Origin: Agelas oroides
Lineage: Eukaryota; Porifera; Demospongiae; Agelasida; Agelasidae
DNA: 64,000 nt
NCBI GenBank assembly: GCA_949130485.1
Contig: OX422183.1
Coordinates: 26,303,316-26,367,315 of the forward strand
Reading direction: 5' to 3'
A program made the position numbers and the translations under genes. Under the pieces are notes generated by a model. The model was given only the letters and a program-made list of their open reading frames with translations. It did no database searches and was not told where the DNA came from. Below, in pieces: positions 37,124-45,356 of the stretch (position 1 is its first letter; each line of letters starts with the position of its first letter).

Positions 37124-38016
37124 CCATCTGTCCGTCTGTCCCTGTCATGTCCTGTACCTGTCCTGTCCCTGTCCATCTGTCCCTTTGTCCCTCTCTCCCT
37201 GTCCTGTCCATGTTCCTGTCCCTGTTTCTGTCCCTTTCTTCCTGTTCCTATGTCCCATTGCCTGTTTGTATGTCCATGTCCCAGTCCATTTCCCTCCACC
37301 CCTGTCCTTCTCCGCTGGTCCCTCTGTCCCTGTTCCCTGTTCCTGGGAACTGTTTATCTGTCAAAGTCCCTGTCCCTCTGTCCCTGTTGCTGTCATTTTC
37401 TCCCTGTCCCTATCACTGTCCCAAACTACCTTTTTCTCTCTCCCTCTGTCCCTATCCCTCTGTCCCTATCCCTCTGTCCCTGTCCCTTTTCCTGTCCCTA
37501 TCCTTGTCCATCTGTCCTGTCTGTGTCACCCTGTCCCTGTTCCTGTCCCTCTTTCCTTATTCTTCTCCGTCTGTTGTCCTTCTGTTCCTGTCCAAGTCCC
37601 CCTTTCCATGTCCCTTTCCGTAGAGCCCCGTTTCTGTCCTCCTTTCCCTGTTCCTGTCCTCCATTCCCTGTTCCTGTCCCTGTCCATCTGTCCGTCTGTC
37701 CCTGTCATGTCCTGTACCTGTACTGTCCCTGTCCATCTGTCCCTTTGTCCCTCTCTCCCTGTCCTGTCCATGTTCCTGTCCCTGTTTCTGTCCCTTTCTT
37801 CCTGTTCCTATGTCCCATTGCCTGTTTGTATGTCCATGTCCCAGTCCATTTCCCTCCACCCCTGTCCTTCTCCCCTGGTCCCTCTGTCCCTGTTCCCTGT
37901 TCCTGGGAACTGTTTATCTGTCAAAGTCCCTGTCCCTCTGTCCCTGTTGCTGTCATTTTCTCCCTGTCCCTATCGCTGTCCCAAACTACCTTTTTCTCTC
38001 TCCCTCTGTCCCTATC
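37124..38016 (+). repeat. 560-bp local tandem duplication
   Basis: The segment starting GTCCATCTGTCCGTCTGTCC at 37124 recurs at 37684, so the period is 560 bp. Identity runs over about 330 bp and includes the CCCATTGCCTGTTTGTATGT marker at about 37255 and 37815. Arm edges are estimated by eye. Confidence 0.8.
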
Positions 38017-38589
38017 CTTGTCCTTCTGTCCTGTCTGTGTCACCCTGTCCCTGTTCCTGTCCCTGTTTCCTTATTCTTCTCCGTCTGTTGTCCTTCTGTT
38101 CCTGTCCAAGTCCCCCGTTCCATGTCCCTTTCAGTAGATCCCCGTTTCTGTCCTCCTTTCCCTGTTCCTGTCCCTGTCTGTCTGTCACAGTCCCTGTCCT
38201 TCGGTCCATGTCCATCTGGCCTGTCTCTGTTCCTGTCCCTTTCGCTGTCATTCTTTCCTGTCCCTCTCTCCCTTTCCCTATGTCTGCCAATTGTCCCTCC
38301 GTCCCTGTTTACTCTATCCTTGTCCCTGTGTCTTTGTCCGTCTGTCCTCGCCCCTATTTCTGTGTCCCCCTACTTGTCCCCCTGTACCCCTGTCCTTGTC
38401 CCTCTGTCCCTGTCCCTCTGTTCCTCTGCCTGTCCCTCTGTCCCTGTCCCTCTGTCCTTGTCCCCAGTCACTCTCCCTGTCCCCCTGTCCCTGTCCCTCT
38501 GTCCCTATCCCCCTGTCCCTGTCCCTCTGTCCCTGTCCCTCTGTCCTTGTCCCTCTCTCCCTGTCCCTCTGTCTTTGTCCCTCTGTCTC

Positions 38590-39130
38590 CGTCTCAGTCC
38601 CTGTCTGCCTCTCCTTATCCCTATACCTCTTTCCCTATTCCAGTCCATTTGTCCCTATCCCTGTGTCCTTGTCCGTCTCTCCTTTCTCCTATTTCTGTGT
38701 ACCTCTACCTGTTCTCCTGTACCCCTGTCCCTGACCCTCTGTCCCTGTCACTCTGTCCCTGTCCCTCTGTTCCTCTCCCTGTCCCTCTGTCCCTGTCCCT
38801 CTGTTCCTGTTCCTGTCCCTCTGTCCTTGTCCCCAGTCACTCTCCCTGTCCCCCTGTCCCTGTCCCTCTGTCCCTGTCCCCCTGTCCCTGTCCCCCTGTC
38901 CCTGTCCCCCTGTCCCTGTCCCTCTGTCCCTGTCCCTCTGTCCTTGTCCCTCTCTCCCTGTCCCTCTGTCCTTGTCCCTCTGTCTCTGTCTCAGTCCCTG
39001 TCTGTCTCTCCTTATCCCTATACCTCTTTCCCTATTCCAGTCCATTTGTCCCTATCCCTGTGTCCTTGTCCGTCTCTCCTTTCTCTTATTTCTGTGTACC
39101 TCTACCTGTTCTCCTGTACCCCTGTCCCTG
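38590..39130 (+). repeat. About 395-bp local duplication
   Basis: The run from CTGTCTCAGTCCCTGTCTG through TATTTCTGTGTACCTCTACC to CCCCTGTCCCTGACC occurs at about 38590-38735 and again at about 38985-39130. The second copy ends exactly where the 39137 element inserted. Confidence 0.75.
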
Positions 39131-39213
39131 ACCTCTAAGCAGAGAATAAAGTTTTGCCAACCCCCTCCTACTGTCCTCATCATATCAATAAGCCTATACC
39201 GCAGCGCCGCAGT

Positions 39214-39798
39214 ATGACGTCATTTTTGAAACTACTGCACTATACTACTCGCCTGAGATATGCCCTTCGGTCCAGGGAGATCTATACCAAGGAGCCGATT
39301 ACGTCCCCGGAGATACTGTCAGAGCCCCCCCAGACGCAGGATGACAGCATCAGCAGCATACAAGAGACACCAAACAGCCAATTTAGGCTGGTACTCTCGG
39401 TAACCCCGTGCATGCCCTGTATAAGTAGTATAGAATCTGTTAACCATAGCCCTTCCCCCTTACTGTTTAGCCCCACACCCACCGCAAGCCCAGTCCATGC
39501 CCCTACCCCTGATTCCACCCAGGACCAGCCACCTCCCCCTCCACTTAGCCCCACTAACAGTCTAACCTCTTCCCATAGCACTAGCCCCCAGCATGAAGAA
39601 TCCCTATCTGGATCCATCGAACTATTCAGCCCCACCCCCAGCATAATCCAGAACAAGTGGCCATCACCCCCCCCTCTCCCTCAACGATCCCCACGCATTA
39701 GGAGAAGACACAATTTACACAACTATGCGAGCCTTGCCTCAACTAATGGGAGCTACGATGTGCGTAGCAGTGTTGGCGCTCCCCTACCCGATACCCCA
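39214..39798 (+). CDS. Proline/serine-rich open frame of the inserted element, no own stop
   Basis: From the ATG at 39214 the frame stays open for 195 codons to the element's end, then runs on into hexamer satellite without its own stop. The N-terminus is basic and hydrophobic (MTSFLKLLHYTT). The middle is rich in Pro, Ser and Thr, with a run of five prolines (QPPPPPLSP). Near the C-terminal side is an arginine cluster (SPRIRRRHNLHNY) before SSVGAPLPDTP. The copy at 58107 shares the frame but is frameshifted. I recognise no domain. A retroelement N-terminal region, such as an ORF1-like nucleic-acid-binding segment, is a guess based on the basic patch. The start ATG directly abuts a TGACGTCA palindrome. 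Confidence 0.4.
39215..39222. promoter_or_regulatory. TGACGTCA (CRE/ATF-type palindrome)
   Basis: A perfect 8-bp CRE consensus overlapping the start codon of the 39214 frame. The 58107 copy retains it as TGACGTCA followed by CTTTT. In animals this sequence binds CREB/ATF factors. Its position inside a reading frame makes regulatory use uncertain. Confidence 0.25.
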
Positions 39799-41105
39799 AC
39801 CTCTGTCCCTGTTCCTGTCTTTGTCCCTATTCTTCTCCCTCTTGTTCGTATCCCTTTGTCCCTGTACACTTGGCCTTGTCACTCTGTCCCTGTTCCTGTC
39901 TTTGGCCCTATCCATCTCCCTCTTCCTTGTCCCAATCCCTCTGTCCCTGTACATCTCTGCTTGTCACTCTGTACCTGTCCCTCTGTCCTTGTCCCCCTGT
40001 GCTTGTCCCTCTGTCCTTGTCCCTCTGTCCCTGTCCCTCTGTCCTTGTCCCCTGTCACTCTCCCTGTCCCCCTGTGCTTGTCCCTCGGTCGTGTCCCTCA
40101 TTCCCTGTCCCTCTGTCTCTGTCTCATCTCTCCTTGTCCCTATACCTCTTTCCTTATTCCAGCCCCTGTGTCCCTGTCCCTATGTCCTTGTGCATCTGTC
40201 CTTCCCCTACTTCTGTGTCCCTCTCCCTGTCCTCCTGTCACGCTGTCCCTGTCCCTTTGTCCCTGTCCCTCGGTCGCTGTCCCTGTCCTCTGTGCTTGTC
40301 TCTCTGTCCCTATCCCTCTGTCCTTGTTCCCTGTCACTCACCCTGTCCCCCTGTTCCTGTCCCTATTTGTGTCCCTCTCCATGTCCCTCTGTCCCTGTCC
40401 CTCTGTCCTTCTCCACTGTCACTCTCACTGTCCCCCTGTGCTTGTCCGCCGGTCGTGTCCCTCATTCCCTGTCCCTCTGTCTCTGTCTCATCTCTCCTTG
40501 TCCCTATACCTCTTTCCTTATTCCAGCCCCTGTGTCCCTCTCCCTATGTCCTTGTGCATCTGTCCTTCCCCTACTTCTGTGTCCCTCTCCCTGTCCTCCT
40601 GTCACGCTGTCCCTGTCCCTTTGTCCCTGTCCCTCGGTCGCTGTCCCTGTCCTCTGTCCTTGTCTCTCTGTCCCTGTCCCTCTGTCCTTGTCCCCTGTCA
40701 CTCACCCTGTCCCCCTGTTCCTGTCCCTATTTGTGTCCCTCTCCATGTCCCTCTGTCCCTGTATCTGTCTCCTTGCCTCTGTCCCTGTCCTTGTCTCTAT
40801 CTCCCTCTTCCTTGTTCATATCCCTTTGTCCCTGTACTTCTGGCCCTGGCACTCTGTCCCTGTTCCTGTCCATCTGTCTCTGTCCTTGTCACTGTCCCTC
40901 TATCCCTCTCTCTGTCCCTGTGACCTTTTCGATTTTTCCATCCCTCTGTCCCTGTTCTCCTGTCTATGGCCCAGTCCCAGCCTTGTCCCTATGTATCTCC
41001 CTCTTCCCTGTCCTTCTACCCTGGTCCCTCTGTCCCCGTTCCTTTCTATCTTCATAGTCCCTGTCCCTTTGTTGTCATTAATTTCCTGTCCCTGTCCCAG
41101 TCCCT
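39799..41105 (+). repeat. Hexamer array C, part 3
   Basis: The array continues after the inserted element. It contains a 364-bp duplication: the GGTCGTGTCCCTCATTCCC phrase at 40087 recurs at 40451. It ends with the 109-bp segment (40997-41105) that is repeated on the far side of the next insertion. Confidence 0.95.
40997..41105 (+). repeat. 109-bp direct repeat, left copy
   Basis: Array sequence from CTCCCTCTTCCCTGTCC to CAGTCCCT, identical by eye to 42670-42778 (offset 1673). The two copies bracket the 1564-bp non-array block 41106-42669. Confidence 0.9.
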
Positions 41106-41209
41106 TGCGAGAGGAAGGACAGCTGTAGTCAAAAAGACCCCGTCTTTATCCATCTCCACATAGATAGATGTGCATAAAGTATAAAGCCCTCATCCTAACA
41201 CACTCACAC
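41106..41209. other. Left part of the 1564-bp insert, unassigned
   Basis: A unique-looking lead-in (TGCGAGAGGAAGGACAGC onward) before the 30-bp satellite. No open frame or element end was recognised. Confidence 0.5.
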
Positions 41210-41775
41210 TCGTAATTTAAAATGCGAATGAGCTTCACACCCATAACGTAACTGTAGTAACTCAAGTGTGAATGAGCTCCAGACTCGTAACGTAACTGTG
41301 AGTGAACCTCACAGTAGTAACCCAAGTGTGAATGAGCTTCACACTCGTAACGGTGAATGAGCCTCACAGTAGTACATGTAACTGAAGTGTGAATGAGCTT
41401 CACACTCATAATTTAAAAATGTGAATGAGCTTCACACTCATAACATAACGGTGAATGAGCCTCACAGTGGTAACTCAAGCGTGAATGAGCTTCACACTCA
41501 TAACGTAACTGTGAGTGAGCCTCACAGTAGTAACTCAAGTGTGAGTGAGCCTCACACTCGTAATTTTTAATGTGAATGAGCTTCACACTCGTAACATAAC
41601 GGTGAATGAGCCTCACAGTGGTAACTCAAGTGTGAATGAGCTTCACACCCGTAGCGTAACTGTGAGTGATCCTCACAGTAGTAACTCAAGTGTGAGTGAG
41701 CCTCACACTCGTAATTTTTAATGTGAATGAGCTTCACACTGTGAGTGAGCTTCACACTGTGAGTGAGCCTCGCAG
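41210..41775. repeat. 30-bp hairpin satellite with 151-bp five-unit higher order
   Basis: About 17-18 units of roughly 30 bp. Each has a 15-bp inverted repeat of two forms, GTGAATGAGCTTCAC and GTGAGTGAGCCTCAC (5-bp stem, TGAGC loop), joined by 12-18 bp such as ACTCGTAACGTAACT. A five-unit block repeats with a period of 151 bp: equivalent units start at 41421, 41572 and 41723. On the - strand the 30-bp period keeps frames open and gives ten-residue peptide repeats with a CEAHS core. I take these as incidental rather than as a protein. Confidence 0.9.
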
Positions 41776-42369
41776 ATAACACAGAGCAGCCCCAACCCAG
41801 CCCTAGCCCTAGCTCAGCCTTATGGAACCGACTACAGCCCTAGGCGTACCGTTACTATAGTAAAGCACACGCCATAACTAGCGTAACAATGCTGTTACTA
41901 GGATAGGTACGCCGTTACTAAGAGAAGCACGCTCCCATTTAAAGCCCGTCGACCGAGTATCACACACAAACAACTAATAATACTCACCGTGAGATGGTTG
42001 CCGCAGTACAGACCCGAATTATCTTCGGTACAGGAGCGCCTACCAGCGAAGAACAAGCCTCCCAGACGTTCCACCAAGACGACACAATAGCGAGCCAGAA
42101 TCCCGTACATTAACCGTTCGCCCATCCTCCTAGTTATTATAAGTTAATATGATAACTCCACCCATGAGCCCCACCCCCAATTTGTTTAGTAATTTGAATA
42201 TTTATAGCACTGTGAATGCCCATAGCACTATGTGCCAACCAAAAGCTGGGCTCCTCAAAGCAAACCTTAGGCGGGGAGTGGTCCCGCCCTTTCTGTAGTA
42301 GGCCACGGGTCGGGAGTTCAAAGGGACCAAAACCCGTGGTCATGCGAGGACCGGAAAGGGTACTCCCCT
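41776..42369. other. Unassigned unique segment in the 1564-bp insert
   Basis: Non-repetitive, partly CpG-bearing DNA. It includes a short inverted pattern around GTACCGTTACTATAGTAA and GTACGCCGTTACTA (about 41845-41920). A - strand frame at 41898-42125 (75 codons) is Cys/Leu rich, but it shows no recognisable family and no splice context. I see no supported gene. Confidence 0.4.
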
Positions 42370-42669
42370 GAAGACCAGTATTTTTTGAGCATATCTCCCA
42401 AAAACAGTAACTAACCGCCCCATCCATTTGAGCCATAAATGCCCCACCCATTTAAGTCATAAATACCACACCCATTTAAGCCATAAAATGCCCCACCCAT
42501 TTAAGCCATAAATGCCCCACCCATTTAAGCCATAAAATGCCCCATCCATCTAAGCCATAAATGCCCCATCCCCATCTCCCTTTATGTTTTAACTTCACAC
42601 TTTATGTATGTGTGAAATTTTGAGCATCGATGTGCCAGCGGTGTTGGTGCTCCCCCACTCGACATACAA
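42370..42669 (+). repeat. Diverged macrosatellite head fragment
   Basis: Matches the end of the unit heads. GACCAGTATTTTTTGAGCAT corresponds to the GACCAGTGTTTTTGAAGCAT word of units A-C, followed by about seven 24-bp minisatellite copies (42410-42575) and the boundary motif GGTGTTGGTGCTCCCCCACT. It is more diverged than the heads of A-C and sits inside unit C, so the array resumes here as if it were starting a new unit. Confidence 0.8.
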
Positions 42670-44061
42670 CTCCCTCTTCCCTGTCCTTCTACCCTGGTCC
42701 CTCTGTCCCCGTTCCTTTCTATCTTCATAGTCCCTGTCCCTTTGTTGTCATTAATTTCCTGTCCCTGTCCCAGTCCCTCTGTCCCTGTCGCTGTTCACCA
42801 GTCTCTGTCCCTATGTGTGTCCTTGTCCCTGACACTCTATCCCTGTTCCTGTTCCTGTCCCTCTGCAGCTGTCCCTGTACCTGTCGTTATCACCATCGCT
42901 CTGTCCCTGTCTGTATCACCCTGTCCCCGTTCCTGTCCCTCTCCCGGTTCCCATCCGTCTGTCCCTCTGTTTCTCTTTCCCTTTCTTCCTGTCCCTATGT
43001 CTGGCCTTGTCCCTCTCCCCCGCTCTGACTATCCCTGTCGCTCCCTGTCCTTGTTCCTCTCTTTGTCCCTGCCCTTGTTCCTGTTCCTGTCCCTGTCTGT
43101 GTCACTTTGTCTGTGTCACTCTGTCCGTGTTCCTGTCCCTTTGATTCTGTTCCTCTGTCGCAATCCTTCTTTTGTCCGTCCCTGTCCTAGTCCATTTTCT
43201 GTACTGGTCCCTCTGTCTCTATCCATCTGTTCCTGTCACTCAGTCCCTGTTGCCTGTTCCTGTCTATCTATCACAGTCTCTGGCCACCTGTCATTGAGTC
43301 TGTCCCTGTGCATTTCGCTGTCCCCAACTCGCTGTCCCTCTGTCCCTGTCCCTATGAGTTCCTTAAGCTTGTCCCTCTGTCCTTATTAACTCTACCCCTT
43401 ATTCATACTGCCATGGGTTCATGAGTTAAATTCGCCGTCTCCAAAGGTGTTTGGTGTACAATTTATATGTATATAGGCTGCCTTAACTGTTCTGAGGGTT
43501 ATTGTCCCTATCCCTGTCCCTCTGTCCCTGTTTGTGTCACCCTGTCCATGTTCCTGTCCTTTGTCACTGTTCCTCTGTCCCTATCCCTGTGTCTATCCTT
43601 GTTTCTCTGTCCCTGTCTGACTGTTCCTGTCGCTGTCCCTCTGTCCCTGTCATCTCCTGTCCCTGACCTGTCCCTGTCCATCTGTCCCTCTGTCCCTGTC
43701 CTGTCCATGTTCCTGTCCCTCCTCCTGTCCCTTTCTTCCTGTTCCTATGTCCCATTCCCTGTTTGTGTGTCCATTTCCCAGTCCATTTCCCTCCACCCCT
43801 GTCCTTCTCCCCTGGTCGCTCTGTCCCTGTCTATCTGTTCCTGTCACTCAGTCCCTGTTCCCTGTTCCTGGGTACTGTCTATCTGTCACAGTCCCTGTCC
43901 CTCTGTCCCTGTCGATCTGGCCTTGTCTATGTCCCTGTCCCTATCGCTGTCCCAAACTACCTTTTCCTCTCTCCCTGTCTGTCTGTCCATCTTCCAGTTC
44001 CTCTACCTGTCCCTCTCCCTCTCTCCCTGTCCCTGTCCCTCTGTCCGTATCTCAGTCCCTG
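42670..44061 (+). repeat. Hexamer array C, part 4
   Basis: The last part of the third hexamer array. It begins with the right copy of the 109-bp direct repeat (42670-42778), holds the fourth AT-rich island and a CCCATTCCCTGTTTGTGTGT marker (about 43750), and ends in TCCCTGTCTCCCACTC, where the CTCTAC fossil begins. Confidence 0.95.
43383..43503 (+). repeat. AT-rich island, copy 4
   Basis: Homologous to 6491-6609, with the TATA-like run and the GCCTTAACTGTTCTGAGGG word. It lies about 0.6 kb from the end of array C, a position comparable to the islands of arrays A and B. Confidence 0.85.
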
Positions 44062-44280
44062 TCTCCCACTCTACCGTAGCTTCTAATGGAATCTGCCTGA
44101 CTCCACTACACTCTACCATAGCTCTACCTGATTCTAAGGGACTCTGCTTGACTCCACCTCTCTCTGCCATGGCTCTATCTGATTCTACAGGAGAGTATTT
44201 GACTCCACCTCACTTCACCATGGATTTCCTGGTTCCAATCAATGCCACCCTTACTCTACATCTTTCTGGTTCAACTTGAC
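44062..44280 (+). repeat. Fossil CTCTAC satellite segment in the tail of unit C
   Basis: Equivalent to 8150-8365. The first about 200 bp present in units A and B are missing, and the array joins directly at TCCCACTCTACC. Confidence 0.8.
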
Positions 44281-44824
44281 TGTTGTCATTTGCAAAGATT
44301 GTGGTTTTGTTGCTTCTTACTTCCTTTTTTCCTACTTATATGCACTTACTCCTTACTAAAGCATCCCTGCATGTCTCAAGAAGTCATGCTAGTAGAACTA
44401 GGGTAGAATCTGCATCTAGTGAGGTTTTCTGTATTGAAGAAGTCCCACATTTACACTGACATGAATTCTGCACAACGTAACACGCTATTACAGCAGAAAT
44501 CTTTCCCCTTGACTCACCTGAGAACCAGCCAACTCCCCCTCCACTTAGCCTCAGTAACAGTCTAACCTCCTTCCACAACACGTACACTAGCTCCCAGCAT
44601 GAAGAATCCTTATCTGAATTCCTTAAATTATTCAGCCCTACCCTAGCATAATCTGGAACAAATGGCCATCACCCTCCCCCCCCCCCCTCTCCCTGAAAGA
44701 TCCCTACGCATTAGGAGAAGACATAATTTACACAATTATGTGAACCTTACCTCAGCAAATGGGAGCTACGATGTGCGTCGTAGCAGTGTTGGCGCTCCCC
44801 CACCCAACACCCCAACCACTGCTG
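44281..44824 (+). mobile_element. Decayed copy of the GGCGCTCCCCCAC element, unit C tail
   Basis: Homologous to 8366-8935. It ends with GTGTTGGCGCTCCCCCACCC near 44785-44810. The frame is destroyed by indels, including an expanded C run near 44680. Confidence 0.7.
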
Positions 44825-45356
44825 TGTAGCTATCTCTTGGATACACTGACAACACAGTGGGAATGGAGGGATTTAGCTAAATGTTTGTAGCTACACTACC
44901 TGCAAGATTGAACTTCTTAGAAGCTAGTAGCTATAGATATAGTCAAAGAAGTTAATTGCAAGAGTACAAAAATCATATACAGCTAGGCAGTAATCTTGAT
45001 GACTTTCTGCCAAATGCATGGCATTGCAACTGAACCAAAAAAATGAGCAAAAAGTTTCCCCACTAGCGTGAGGTCTTGGGGTATTGGGCTACCACAACAC
45101 ACGCAACACTACATGGCCAGAACAAGTCCCAGGTAACACCTGATGGCAGAGCCAGAGCCCCTCTCCTCCTTGCAGCTGGCTAGGCTGACACCCCTGGTTC
45201 CACTCCGTGTCAAGAGTCTGTGGGATGTAAGGGAGGAACAGAGCGGCCCCTAGACCATATCGAGCAGCCAACTCGCATAGCTCTGAACCTTCTAACAGCT
45301 TTGGTTATGACTACAGTCTCCATGTAGGACACTCCCCAACAGCTGTGCACAGTGTG
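44825..45356 (+). repeat. Truncated macrosatellite spacer, unit C
   Basis: Follows the A and B spacers up to CACAGTGTGG and then switches to GTAGAGCCATGG satellite at about 45357. The TATA box, the CpG-rich end and the next head are absent. This is the right-hand edge of the head-to-tail macrosatellite. Confidence 0.85.

Larger units (their letters stand above)
34886..39130 (+). repeat. Hexamer array C, part 2
   Basis: Continuation of the array after the LINE fragment. It contains two local duplications (37124-38016 and 38590-39130) and the most regular G-quadruplex-capable stretch of the window (about 38860-38950), where CCC or longer C runs alternate with TGT or TCTGT. Confidence 0.95.
39131..39804 (+). 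mobile_element. Inserted element with ACCTCT target duplication
   Basis: A 662-bp insertion (39137-39798) flanked by a direct ACCTCT at 39131-39136 and 39799-39804, both within array words, which suggests a 6-bp target duplication. The left end is AAGCAGAGAATAAAG and the right end is the GTGTTGGCGCTCCCCTACCC motif followed by CCCCAA. A second copy lies at 58042-59360, and decayed right-hand parts sit in all three macrosatellite tails. No terminal inverted repeats and no poly(A) are seen, so the class is undetermined. A truncated retroelement or a retrocopied exon are both possible. Confidence 0.7.

Noticed and set aside
41210..41775. CRISPR-like array of short repeats and spacers
   Set aside because: The spacers are themselves repeated in a 151-bp order, the repeats are only partly conserved, there are no cas genes, and the context is eukaryotic satellite DNA.
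41146..41782. Cysteine-rich ten-residue peptide repeats (CEAHS core) on -
   Set aside because: The 30-bp period of the hairpin satellite keeps the frame open. The frame is broken several times, and the hairpin structure explains the conservation better than coding does.
1..45356. A true telomere built of GGGACA
   Set aside because: The hexamer is heavily degenerate, is interrupted by heads, tails and insertions, occurs in both orientations, and is followed by other sequence. It is telomere-like in pattern only.
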